Notes under the pieces: model-generated
The model's database searches: none
Told to the model about the DNA's origin: nothing
What the model saw: only the letters and a program-made list of their open reading frames with translations
Origin: Nocardia yamanashiensis NBRC 100130
GTDB taxonomy: Bacteria > Actinomycetota > Actinomycetes > Mycobacteriales > Mycobacteriaceae
Assembly (NCBI RefSeq): GCF_001613325.1
Contig: NZ_BDCD01000057.1
Coordinates: forward strand, 1-32,401
DNA: 32,401 bases
Direction: 5' to 3'
Shown here: in pieces, positions 1 through 7,557 of the stretch
How the letters are laid out: every line of letters starts with the position of its first letter
Numbering within the stretch: position 1 is the first letter of the stretch
Program-made: the position numbers and the translations under genes

Positions 1-89
1 AGCCGCCGAGCCGCCGCCTCCCCCAACCCGCTGGCCGCCCCCGTAACCAAAGCAACCCCCCGGTCCCCCACCCGCACTGCACCATTCAT
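1..89 (-). CDS. Short-chain dehydrogenase/reductase, N-terminal fragment (cut by window edge)
   Basis: Reading leftward from ATG at 89, the frame stays open to the window edge and gives 29 residues containing VTGAASGLGEAA. This is the glycine-rich TGxxxGxG nucleotide-binding motif of classical SDR oxidoreductases, at the expected distance from the N-terminus. Only the start of the Rossmann fold is visible, so cofactor preference and substrate cannot be judged. GTG codons at the fifth and seventh positions are alternative starts. The gene is co-directional with the barstar-domain gene and lies 97 bp downstream of it. Confidence 0.75.
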   Translation of the reverse strand, partial: MNGAVRVGDRGVALVTGAASGLGEAAARR

Positions 90-186
90 GACCACCCACC
101 GACCCCGAAGCGTCATCGGACGCCGAATCGTGCCAACCGAGGATTACGTACTAATGGTTGCACCCGGGCCGGCGCCGGGCAGACGA

Positions 187-993
187 TTAGCCGAAGAGCA
201 ACTCGATGCGGTTGTCGCGAAAGATCTCCAGCAGCACATCGAGAACGGTCTGCCCGGATCCCTCGGCCAAAGGGACCGCCAAACTCGCGCGAGCGGATTC
301 CGAGCGCGGCCACCTCAACGTAAACGGATTGGCCGCTCCCCATCCGCCACGCAAGCAGTCCTCCAGCGCATCGAGATTCCAGCCGAAATAGCCGCCGGGG
401 CCATTGACTGCTTCACCCAGCGCACAGTAGAAGCCGTCGATATCGGCGATCCCGGTCGGATCCATCGTGAACACTTGTCCTGCAGCGGAATCCGGCCTGC
501 CGCGACGCCGGTAACTGTTGGAGAGCAAAGCTACGGACAGCCACGCTCGCCTGCCGTCTGTATCGAGATCACGCCACATGCCCAGCCGATTCAGTTCGCC
601 CACGCGGATCCGATTCCAGATCCGACCGGATCCCGGCAGCGCGAGGTCGCACCACACCATCCCAGCGAGATCGACCAAACCCGGTCCCAGCTGCGAAGTC
701 CGCACCGTGGTGACCGTCAGGCCGGAAAGGAAGTACGAGCCCATTGCGATGCCGTCCCGATCGAGAATGTCGAGATGCGCGTTGCCGGCTTCGAAACCAC
801 CGGCGCGTTGGGAGCCCAAACCTTTTCGCAGCTTGCCGCGCGGATCACAGCCCAGCAGCTGGATCTCGCGACGATCGCCCGAGTCACGAGCCGCGAAGAG
901 TCCCCGGACATCGAGGACCGTCCCCCAATGATCGTCATCGTCGTCACCGATGAGGGTGCACGCTCCCAGCCCCCAATGATCGACCGACGCCAA
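187..993 (-). CDS. Barstar-domain protein with a long N-terminal extension
   Basis: This encodes 268 residues. The last ~95 (about 174-268) match barstar, the intracellular inhibitor of barnase-type ribonucleases: VFTMDP opens the domain, followed by GGYFGWNLDALEDCL (about 200-213), the hallmark helix region that plugs the RNase active site. Classical barstar is only ~90 aa, so residues 1-170 are an extra domain I do not recognise. It contains an acidic run (GDDDDD, 16-21) and a repeated DHWG. I chose the TTG start at 993 because GAAGGGA sits 7 nt upstream and no ATG/GTG fits. No barnase-like RNase gene lies nearby, so it could be an orphan immunity protein or a regulatory module. The barstar call is firm; the role is inference. 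Confidence 0.8.
   Translation of the reverse strand: MASVDHWGLGACTLIGDDDDDHWGTVLDVRGLFAARDSGDRREIQLLGCDPRGKLRKGLGSQRAGGFEAGNAHLDILDRDGIAMGSYFLSGLTVTTVRTSQLGPGLVDLAGMVWCDLALPGSGRIWNRIRVGELNRLGMWRDLDTDGRRAWLSVALLSNSYRRRGRPDSAAGQVFTMDPTGIADIDGFYCALGEAVNGPGGYFGWNLDALEDCLRGGWGAANPFTLRWPRSESARASLAVPLAEGSGQTVLDVLLEIFRDNRIELLFG
922..982. repeat. Pair of 13-bp direct repeats at the 5' end of the barstar-domain gene
   Basis: CCCCCAATGATCG occurs at 922-934 and again at 970-982, 48 bp apart. On the coding (minus) strand both copies encode DHWG, so the N-terminus reads DHWG...DHWG with the aspartate run between. This suggests a small internal duplication of coding sequence, not a regulatory site. Confidence 0.6.
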
Positions 994-1000
994 CGATGTA

Positions 1001-1007
1001 TCCCTTC
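1001..1007 (-). promoter_or_regulatory. Ribosome binding site fixing a TTG start
   Basis: The minus strand reads GAAGGGA, 7 nt ahead of TTG at 993. It is the only good Shine-Dalgarno match in this frame and is the reason for choosing the rare TTG start for the barstar-domain gene. Confidence 0.55.
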
Positions 1008-1186
1008 GAACTCTTGAACAGGAACTACGCCGACAAGTGTGACACTGTCCATCAGTGCAACCACCCGCCTGGCAGAGCCACGTTTTTCGGCGGGACCGAT
1101 GAATTTCGCGTCGATCGGTAGTCGATACGGCTGAATGCACCCACACCGGGGATCTGTGCTGGACGGTTCCAGTGCGGGAGGAACAC

Positions 1187-2428
1187 ATGGAGGCAGTGAT
1201 GAGCGTCGACGAATCCACACGAGAGCAGCAGAACGCGGCCGGTGCGAGGGCGGCAAAACCCCGGGTGCTGGTGGCGGGGGCGAGCATCGCGGGACCTGCT
1301 TTGGCGCACTGGCTTAATCGGCGGGGTGCCGAGGTGACGGTGGTGGAGCGTGCGCCCGAGTTGCGGCCCGGCGGGCAGGCGGTGGATGCGCGGGGTGTGG
1401 CCAAGGACGTGATCGAGCGGATGGGGCTTGGTGCGACGGTTCGTGCGGCGTGCACCGATACCGCCGGCGCGTACACGGTGGATGAGAACGGCGAGGTGCT
1501 GGAGACGTTTCCGGCCGATGCGGACGGGTATATCGCGGAGATCGAGATTCTGCGTGGCGACCTTTCGCGTGTGCTTTACGACGACACCCGCGAGGATGTC
1601 GAATACGTCTTCGGTGACCGGATCGACGGGCTCACCCAGGATGCGAGCGGGGTTGACGTGGTTTTCGCGAGCGGCAGTCGGCGGCGTTTCGATTTGGTGA
1701 TCGGTGCCGACGGCCTGCATTCCGCCTTGCGCGCCATGGTTTTCGGTCCGCACGAGAAGTACCTGCGTCACCTCGGGCACGTGCTGGCCTTCTATAGCGT
1801 GCCCAACGAATTCGGTTTGGACCGTTGGCTTCTCGAATATCAGGAGTCCGGCCGGACCGCTCTGCTCCGCCCCATCCAGGACGCCACCCGCGCCATGTCC
1901 ATGTTCTATTTCACCGCGGGCGAATTCGACGTCGATTACCGCGACATCCCCGCCCAGAAACAACTGCTCCGGGAACGCATGGCAGGCCTCGGCTGGCTGA
2001 CCCCCGCCATCCTCGCCCACCTGGACGACACCCCCGACTTCTACCTCGACCAGGTCGCCCAGGTGGTCATGGACAGCTGGTCCGACGGCCGCGTGGCCCT
2101 ACTCGGCGACGCCGCCTTCAGCTCCTCCCCCATGTCCGGCCAAGGCACCGGCCTGGCCCTCGTCGGCGCCTACATCCTCGCCGGCGAACTCGCCGCCGCC
2201 GGCTGGGATCCCGAACTCGGCTACGCCCGCTACGAAGACCGCATGCGCCCCTTCGTCGAAGCCAACCAGGAAATCGGCCGCCTGAACGCCCGCAGCCGAG
2301 ACCTCCCCACCCCCGACTCCGAACCGGCCCCCGACTTCACCGGCGACTGGTTCATGGACCTCGTCGGCCGCGCCCTCAACGGCATCGAATTGCCCGACTA
2401 CGCGGGGGTGCCGGACTCCGGGGCCTAG
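1187..2428 (+). CDS. FAD-dependent monooxygenase (class A, PHBH fold)
   Basis: A 413-residue single-component flavoprotein hydroxylase. Visible motifs are the N-terminal FAD-binding loop VLVAGASIAG (27-36) with the acidic end of beta-2 (VVERAPE), the DG motif DLVIGADGLHS (169-179) and the GD motif GRVALLGDAA (301-310) that binds the FAD ribose. Length and motif order fit aromatic or polyketide hydroxylases and TetX-like drug-modifying enzymes; the substrate cannot be read from sequence. ATG 1187 is chosen because GGGAGGA lies 5 nt upstream; ATG 1199 is possible. cutA starts 9 bp after the stop, so the two are probably co-transcribed. Codon use changes mid-gene from G-ending to C-ending codons around 1730-1860. 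Confidence 0.9.
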   Translation: MEAVMSVDESTREQQNAAGARAAKPRVLVAGASIAGPALAHWLNRRGAEVTVVERAPELRPGGQAVDARGVAKDVIERMGLGATVRAACTDTAGAYTVDENGEVLETFPADADGYIAEIEILRGDLSRVLYDDTREDVEYVFGDRIDGLTQDASGVDVVFASGSRRRFDLVIGADGLHSALRAMVFGPHEKYLRHLGHVLAFYSVPNEFGLDRWLLEYQESGRTALLRPIQDATRAMSMFYFTAGEFDVDYRDIPAQKQLLRERMAGLGWLTPAILAHLDDTPDFYLDQVAQVVMDSWSDGRVALLGDAAFSSSPMSGQGTGLALVGAYILAGELAAAGWDPELGYARYEDRMRPFVEANQEIGRLNARSRDLPTPDSEPAPDFTGDWFMDLVGRALNGIELPDYAGVPDSGA

Positions 2429-2437
2429 GGTTCGGGT

Positions 2438-2773
2438 ATGACAGTCGCAAGGGTGTGGTCCGTTACCTCGACGACTCCGACCGAGGAGGACGCGAAGCAG
2501 ATCGCCCGGATCATGGTGGCCGAACGGCTGGCGGCCGGAGCCGAGGTGACGGGTCCGGCCTTCTCCGTGTTCTGGCACAACGACGAACTCGGTGAGGGCC
2601 AGGAGTGGCGGGTGACCCTGAGAACCGCTGCGGGGCTTCGTGACCGGCTCGCAGCGCGGGTGCTGGAGCTGCACCCCTGGGCACCCGTGCCGGAGATCGT
2701 CGCTTCGCCGATCGAGTGGGCAATCGACAGCTATGCCGATTGGGTCGAAAAGGTCACGGCTGCAACGGAATAG
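2438..2773 (+). CDS. cutA: CutA1-like divalent cation tolerance protein
   Basis: The 111-residue product has the usual CutA length. It shows the family pattern: an opening beta strand followed by TTP..EDAKQIARIMVAERLAAG, a FWHNDELGEGQEW stretch matching the YxWxGxIExxxE region, and LHPWAPVPEIVASPI (78-92) matching HPYxVPEI with the His and Glu retained. CutA forms small ferredoxin-like trimers linked to copper tolerance and signalling, though its precise role is unsettled. It follows the monooxygenase by 9 bp. Its last 20 bases overlap, tail to tail, the 3' end of the acetyltransferase gene on the other strand. Confidence 0.85.
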   Translation: MTVARVWSVTSTTPTEEDAKQIARIMVAERLAAGAEVTGPAFSVFWHNDELGEGQEWRVTLRTAAGLRDRLAARVLELHPWAPVPEIVASPIEWAIDSYADWVEKVTAATE

Positions 2774-3527
2774 GGCTGCGTGCGTAGCGGTCGACGCGGC
2801 CGACGGTGACGAATCCGAGGCGGCGGTAGATCGATTCGCCGTCGGGGGAGGCGGTGAGAATTATTCGGTTTGTTCCGGCTTCGAGTGCCAGGGCGAGGGC
2901 TTGTTGGGTGAGGGCGGTGCCGATTCCGCGGCCGCGGTGGTCGGCTCGGGTGACGATGTGTTCGATCGATGAGCCTGCGGTGCTGGTTACTACAGCCGCA
3001 CAGCCGAGGGTTTCGCTGTGCTCACGCCATAGTAGGTAGCGGGTTGAGGCGAGTTCCATGCCCTGGCACAGGCCGGGGATCAGCGCGTTGGAATCGGGGA
3101 TGCCTGACCAGACGGCTGCCCATTGTGCGAGGCCGGGTTCGTCGGTGACTTCCTCGATTTGCGCTAGTTCGGATCGGTGGAGTTCGGGGGGCGCGGTCTC
3201 GTCGTTGCCGGTGTGGACCATGAGCGGCTCGGTTTCGAAGTGGGCGAGACCGTTTCGGGTCAGCAGGTCGGGAAGCTCCGGCGGATCGATTTCCGGCCAG
3301 AAGTGCCATGACGAGGGGGTTTCGCCGAACAACTCCCGCAACCGCTTCATCTCGAGCGACAGGTCACCGCCGAGCCGCAGGACTCCGTTGAGTTCGTCGC
3401 TGGGGGCACCGGTACGGAACCAGCTGGATGCGCCATCCGTGCCGGATTCCTGCGCTCGCACCAAATGCGTTGCGATATACGTGGTTACCGCGTCGAGGTA
3501 GCGCTGCCGGTTGCCCGGTGAGGTCAT
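2754..3527 (-). CDS. GNAT-family N-acetyltransferase
   Basis: The 257-residue protein carries a C-terminal GNAT domain. Acetyl-CoA-binding motif A is seen as IVTRADHRGRGIGTAL (191-206, core RGRGIG), and motif B as ESIYRRLGFVTVG (231-243). The N-terminal ~115 residues form an extra domain, as in other two-domain actinobacterial GNATs. The start at 3527 (MTSPGN) is preceded by GAAGGA; the open frame continues upstream but without a likely start. The acceptor substrate is unknown. The 3' end overlaps cutA by 20 bp in convergent orientation. Confidence 0.85.
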   Translation of the reverse strand: MTSPGNRQRYLDAVTTYIATHLVRAQESGTDGASSWFRTGAPSDELNGVLRLGGDLSLEMKRLRELFGETPSSWHFWPEIDPPELPDLLTRNGLAHFETEPLMVHTGNDETAPPELHRSELAQIEEVTDEPGLAQWAAVWSGIPDSNALIPGLCQGMELASTRYLLWREHSETLGCAAVVTSTAGSSIEHIVTRADHRGRGIGTALTQQALALALEAGTNRIILTASPDGESIYRRLGFVTVGRVDRYARSPIPLQP

Positions 3528-3582
3528 CGTCCGTTCCTTCTCAGGGTGGGTGTGGAAGTGAACCCTAGCCGCGCATGGTCGA

Positions 3583-3948
3583 TCAGCCACCCATCGCCTC
3601 GATATGCGCCAGCACATTGATCACGGTGCCGCCCGGATCCTCGACGAAGAACCGACGCACACCCCACGGTTCGTCCGTCAGCGGATAGACGACTTTCGCT
3701 CCCCGCTGAATCGCCTCGGCGTAAGCAGCATCGACCAGTGCCGGATCGCCCATGTCGATCCCGAATCGCGGCGTGGGAGTTTCGGTTCCAGGCCGCAGTA
3801 CGATGACCTGCGCCGCCGGGTTGCCGGGTGCGCGCAGCCCCAGAACGGGGCTCTCCATGGCAACTTCGAGTCCGAAGACGCCGGAGTAGAACTCCGCGAA
3901 AGCGGCGGAATCGTCACCATCGATGTAGGGGTGGATGCGTTCGATCAT
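3583..3948 (-). CDS. VOC-family (glyoxalase/dioxygenase fold) protein
   Basis: A 121-residue single vicinal-oxygen-chelate domain built as two beta-alpha-beta-beta-beta units. The first begins MIERIHPYIDGDD with AFYSGVFGLEVA. The second ends WGVRRFFVEDPGGTVINVL, typical of small glyoxalase/bleomycin-resistance-like proteins. Members bind a metal or act as drug-sequestering proteins, and the function of this one is unknown. Start 3948 fits the domain boundary, but no good ribosome binding site precedes it. An in-frame ATG at 4044 would add 32 residues that do not look like part of the fold. Confidence 0.8.
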   Translation of the reverse strand: MIERIHPYIDGDDSAAFAEFYSGVFGLEVAMESPVLGLRAPGNPAAQVIVLRPGTETPTPRFGIDMGDPALVDAAYAEAIQRGAKVVYPLTDEPWGVRRFFVEDPGGTVINVLAHIEAMGG

Positions 3949-4158
3949 GTGATGATCTTGGCGGGTGAGGCACGGAGATCGCTTGTACGAATCGGAACAA
4001 TCGGTGGACTTCACCGTAGGTCCGCGAATCTTCACTCCGGTCATCGAGCTCGAGCCGAGTTCATTGCGCGTGCGTAGAGGGCACGCGATTGCGCCGATGA
4101 CTTTCGGGTCGTGCGGTCGTCTGTACCTCCAGGGCTATCGACAAGGCAGGAGTGCGGC

Positions 4159-5016
4159 ATGGTGGGATCGGTTCGGGCGGGTGTGGTTCGGGTGAATGGG
4201 GTGGATCTGGGGGTCGAGGGCTTCGGGCGGGTGGAGGATCCGCTGGTGCTGCTGGTCGGGGGGACCACGATGTTGTCTTGGCCGGACAGTCTTTGCGAGC
4301 GGCTGGCGGCGGGTGGGCGGCGCGTGGTGCGGTGTGACCTGCGGGATTCCGGGGCTTCTACGACCATCGATCCGGAGCGTCCGGCCTATGATCTGCGCGA
4401 TCTCGCCGATGATGCGGCGGCGTTGGTCGAGGCGCTCGGAGCCGAGAGGGCGCATCTCGGCGGGGTGGGGGTCGGCGGGATGGTTGCTCAGGTGGCGGCG
4501 CTGGAGCATCCGGAGGCGTTCTCCGCGTTGACTTTGGTCGGGACGCGGGCGGTGGCTCCGGGGCCCGTCGACGCGGATCTGCCGGACCATGACATGTCGG
4601 TGCTGGGGGTGCTGTTTTCGCATCCGATGCCGGATTGGACCGATCGGGATGCGGTGGGGGCATTCGCGGCCTCCGGAGCCGAGTTGCTGGGTAATGTTCC
4701 GGAGGAGGCGCGGGCCGTGGCGGTTCGGGTCTGGGACCGGACACCGTCGGATGATCCCGCCGTGCATCAGGCGAACCAGCTCGGAATGGTGTTCTCCCGG
4801 ATCGATTGCGCCCCGCGCTGGCGGGAGCGGCTCGGTGAGCTCGATTTGCCGACGCTCGTGGTGCACGGTCGCGCGGATCCGTTCTTCCCGGTCGGCAATG
4901 GCGAGGCGCTCGCCGCCGAGATTCCCGGGGCGGTGCTGCTCGTACTCGACGAGATGGGGACCGCCCTGCGCCGCGATGCGGCCGATCGGGTCGCCGCCGC
5001 GATGCTCGCCAGGTAA
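4159..5016 (+). CDS. Alpha/beta-hydrolase-fold protein lacking catalytic Ser and His
   Basis: The 285-residue protein resembles the RdmC/aclacinomycin methylesterase-like branch: VGGTTMLSWPDSLCERLAAGG (about 33-53), then VRCDLRDSGAS, and an acid strand LVVHGRADPFFP with Asp240. At the nucleophile elbow, where the family has G-x-S-x-G, the sequence reads G-V-G-V-G-G (102-107), so Gly104 replaces Ser. The usual MGH near the C-terminus reads MGT (266-268), so Thr replaces the catalytic His. The rest of the fold looks intact, so this is probably a pseudoenzyme, possibly a binding protein, and not a decayed gene. ATG 4159 has AGGAG 6 nt upstream. Confidence 0.85.
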   Translation: MVGSVRAGVVRVNGVDLGVEGFGRVEDPLVLLVGGTTMLSWPDSLCERLAAGGRRVVRCDLRDSGASTTIDPERPAYDLRDLADDAAALVEALGAERAHLGGVGVGGMVAQVAALEHPEAFSALTLVGTRAVAPGPVDADLPDHDMSVLGVLFSHPMPDWTDRDAVGAFAASGAELLGNVPEEARAVAVRVWDRTPSDDPAVHQANQLGMVFSRIDCAPRWRERLGELDLPTLVVHGRADPFFPVGNGEALAAEIPGAVLLVLDEMGTALRRDAADRVAAAMLAR

Positions 5017-5046
5017 CCGAGCATCGCCGTCAGCGGCCGTCGATGG

Positions 5047-5460
5047 TCATGCCGAAGTGGAGCTTTCGACGCTGCGGCCGGCGAAATCGAACGATCCGCC
5101 GTCGATACCCCAGGAGATGATCCGCTCGGGGCGAATGCGGATGACGGCGCGTTCCTGCGGCGGGAACGGCGGCTCTTCGTCCTGGAGCGCCTCGGCCGTG
5201 CCGCGCACCTCGATACCGCGAATCACGTACGGGTCCAACGACACCTGCTGATCGATGACGAACGACACGCGGCTGCCCGCTTCGACATTGCGGTACTTGC
5301 GGCTGCCGCGCATGCGCATGCCGCCGATATCGATGGTGCCGTCGGCGTTCACGCGGTAGCCGGTGGGGTTGTTCTGCAGCACGCCGTCGGGCGAAACCGT
5401 TGCCAGGCGGCCGATTCCGGCTTCGGCGAGGAACTGCTGTTCGTTGGCGGTGAAGGTCAT
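5047..5460 (-). CDS. PPOX-class F420/flavin-dependent oxidoreductase
   Basis: A 137-residue pyridoxamine-5'-phosphate-oxidase-like split barrel. The opening EQQFLAEAGIGRLATVSPDGVLQNNPTGYRV is the cofactor-pocket strand pair of PPOX-class F420-dependent enzymes, followed by SRKYRNVEAGSRVSFVID and an IRGIEVRGTAEAL strand. Such proteins reduce small organic substrates using F420H2 or FMN. The start is ATG 5460 with AAAGGG upstream. It is 145 bp downstream of the alkylsulfatase gene on the same strand, and that gap holds two copies of a palindrome, so it probably has its own regulated promoter. Confidence 0.85.
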   Translation of the reverse strand: MTFTANEQQFLAEAGIGRLATVSPDGVLQNNPTGYRVNADGTIDIGGMRMRGSRKYRNVEAGSRVSFVIDQQVSLDPYVIRGIEVRGTAEALQDEEPPFPPQERAVIRIRPERIISWGIDGGSFDFAGRSVESSTSA

Positions 5461-5479
5461 GGTCGTTACCCTTTCTCGA

Positions 5480-5496
5480 ATCTAGCTGCGCTAGAT
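5480..5496. promoter_or_regulatory. Palindromic operator, copy 1
   Basis: ATCTAGC-TGC-GCTAGAT is a perfect inverted repeat with 7-bp arms, beginning 20 bp upstream of the PPOX-gene start at 5460. A similar site lies 51 bp away centre to centre. The form suits a dimeric TetR-, PadR- or MarR-type repressor, which is inference. Confidence 0.6.
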
Positions 5497-5530
5497 GATG
5501 GAGCAAAGGTAACACTGCGAGCGGTAGGTT

Positions 5531-5547
5531 GTCTAGCGTTGCTATAT
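5531..5547. promoter_or_regulatory. Palindromic operator, copy 2
   Basis: GTCTAGC-GTT-GCTATAT matches copy 1 in 6-bp arms TCTAGC...GCTAKA with one changed base. It lies between the alkylsulfatase stop and the PPOX gene. Confidence 0.5.
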
Positions 5548-5605
5548 CTTCGATCCAAGCGACGCGTGCCCGCAGCATCGGCGGGCACGCGGGCGGCGGC
5601 ATCCG

Positions 5606-7411
5606 TCAGGGCGTGACGATGGCGAAATCAGGGTCGGGCTGTTCGAGCAGGCCCAGAAGTCGTTGCAGCACAGTGGTATCGCCGACCTGGTCGATGCCGT
5701 CCAGCCCTTTCCCGGCCAGCAACCCCAGCAGCTGAGGCTTGGTGAGCGTGAGGGTCAGATCGACTTCGGCCTTGCGACGCGGGTCGACGGTGCGAATGAG
5801 CGCACCATTGGAGAGGGTCAGGCGCACGGTGGTGCCGAGATCGGTGAACTGCCAATCGATCACGAAGGATTCGGCGGCGGCGCGCGGACCGTTCACGCGA
5901 ATGGCCACGGTGTCGAAGAGCTGCTCGACCGACAGCGCCGCCGCCATACCACCTGCCAGGTTCAGCGCGGTCGGGTAGATGCCGTCGCGAAGTTCCTTGG
6001 CGCCCATCAGATAGAAGCCGCGCCAGGTCGCGTTCTCGGACCCGTAGCCGAGCGTGGTGTAGACCTCGGCGAGCGCGTTCTTGGCTGCCGCATTGCCGGG
6101 TTCGGCGAACACCGCGTGCTTGAGCAGTTCCGCGGCGAAGCGCAGATCACCGTCGCGGGTGAAACCGGCGGCTTTCTCCAGCACCGCGTCGATTCCGCCG
6201 AAAGCCTGCACGTAACGGGTGGCCGCCGCCTCGGGCGGATGCTGCCACAGCGAGCTGGGATGACCGTCGAACCAGCCGAGATAGCGCTGGTAGATGGCTT
6301 TCACATTGTGGCTGACCGAGCCGTAATACCCACGCGCACTCCAGGAGTCGGCCAGCCCCGGTGACAGTTCGATCTGCTCGGCGATCTCGGCGCCGGTCAG
6401 CCCCTGGTTGAGCAGGCGCAAGGTCTGGTCGTGCAGGTAACAGTACAAATCCCTTTGGACGCTGAGGAATTCGACGAGATTGTCGGTCCCCCAGGTCGGC
6501 CAGTGATGGGAGGCGAACGCGACATCGGAATCGCTCGCGAACATGTCGATCGCCTCGTCGATGTAATGCGACCAGATCCGCGCATCGCGAACCAGCGCAC
6601 CGCGCAAGGTCAATACGTTGTGCAGATTGTGGGTGGCGTTCTCGGCCAGGCACAGTGCGCGATGGTTCGGGAAGTAGAAGTTCATCTCCGCGGGCGCCTC
6701 GGTGCCGGGCGTCATCTGGAACACGATGGGCACCCCGTCGACCGTCTCGCGCTGCCCGGTCGCGGTGATGTCGATCGTCGGCGGATACAGGCTCAACGTG
6801 CCGGTGGAGGCCTGAATGCCCAGGCCGGTACTCATCTGTCCGTCGGGCGCCGGGCCCAATCCGATGGCGTACATGTAGCTGGCGCGGCGGGTCATGGCGT
6901 TGCCGGCGTAGACGTTCTCCGAGACGGCTTCGGCCATGAATCCGGCCGGGGCCAGGATCGGCACCTCCCCCGGCCCGTCCGGGAGCACACCGGCGACGCC
7001 GCCGAAGTGATCACCGTGCGAATGCGTGTAGATGACCCCGGTGACGGGCCGGTCGCCGCGATGTTCGCGATACAGCGCCAAGCCCGCCGCCGCGCATTCG
7101 GTGGAGATGAGCGGGTCGATGATGATCACGCCGGTATCGCCCTCGACGATCGTCATGTTCGAGATGTCGAACCCGCGAATCTGATAAATCCCCTCGACCA
7201 CCTGATACAGCCCGTTCTTCACATTGAGCTGGGCTTGACGGAACAGGCTGGGGTTCACCGTGTCCGGGCACGGACCATCCAGGAAGGCGTATCCGGAGGT
7301 GTCGAAAACGATCGCGCCGTCCGCGTCGCGGATGGTCATCGGGGTCAGGGTCGCGATGAATCCACGGTCGGCGTTCTCGAAATCGGTTCGATCCTCGTAG
7401 TCCAAAGCCAT
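5606..7411 (-). CDS. Type III (metallo-beta-lactamase-fold) alkylsulfatase
   Basis: The 601-residue protein matches SdsA1/BDS1-type alkylsulfatases, which hydrolyse linear alkyl sulfates such as SDS with two zinc ions. Domain order is a metallo-beta-lactamase fold (about 75-320), an alpha-helical dimerisation domain (about 370-480) and an SCP2-like C-terminal domain (about 490-600) that holds the alkyl chain. Zinc ligands are visible: THSHGDH (129-135), Glu238 in PGTEAPAE, Glu257 in CLAENATHNLHN, and the SHHWPTWG region near 302. ATG 7411 has GAGGAG 10 nt upstream. No signal peptide is seen, although some homologues are secreted. The TetR gene lies 146 bp upstream on the same strand. Confidence 0.92.
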   Translation of the reverse strand: MALDYEDRTDFENADRGFIATLTPMTIRDADGAIVFDTSGYAFLDGPCPDTVNPSLFRQAQLNVKNGLYQVVEGIYQIRGFDISNMTIVEGDTGVIIIDPLISTECAAAGLALYREHRGDRPVTGVIYTHSHGDHFGGVAGVLPDGPGEVPILAPAGFMAEAVSENVYAGNAMTRRASYMYAIGLGPAPDGQMSTGLGIQASTGTLSLYPPTIDITATGQRETVDGVPIVFQMTPGTEAPAEMNFYFPNHRALCLAENATHNLHNVLTLRGALVRDARIWSHYIDEAIDMFASDSDVAFASHHWPTWGTDNLVEFLSVQRDLYCYLHDQTLRLLNQGLTGAEIAEQIELSPGLADSWSARGYYGSVSHNVKAIYQRYLGWFDGHPSSLWQHPPEAAATRYVQAFGGIDAVLEKAAGFTRDGDLRFAAELLKHAVFAEPGNAAAKNALAEVYTTLGYGSENATWRGFYLMGAKELRDGIYPTALNLAGGMAAALSVEQLFDTVAIRVNGPRAAAESFVIDWQFTDLGTTVRLTLSNGALIRTVDPRRKAEVDLTLTLTKPQLLGLLAGKGLDGIDQVGDTTVLQRLLGLLEQPDPDFAIVTP

Positions 7412-7557
7412 CCCGGATCAGCTCCTCGGGTTCGGTTACGGTACTGGTCACGCCGATTTTCCAGGGGTGGGGTGGATGGCGCATCGCCCAACACGGGTGA
7501 TTTGCCGGTTTGCGACCCTGACGGCGGGGACCGGCGAAGGAGCGCCCCAGTTCTGAA

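Noticed and set aside
88..1017. Long plus-strand open frame opposite the barstar-domain gene
   Set aside because: It is antisense to a convincing barstar domain, its product has no recognisable fold, and long antisense frames are expected at this GC content.
1036..1046. AGTGT-G-ACACT palindrome between the barstar and monooxygenase genes
   Set aside because: The arms are only 5 bp with no second copy and no adjacent regulator, so chance is likely.
994..1476. N-terminal extension of the barstar frame to 1476
   Set aside because: It would run antisense through the flavin-binding start of the monooxygenase gene and has low-complexity Ser/Arg composition; the TTG at 993 with a good ribosome binding site is better.
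3949..4158. 210-bp gap between the VOC and hydrolase genes
   Set aside because: It contains a short TCGAGCTCGA palindrome and an alternative VOC start but no further coding or clear regulatory signal.
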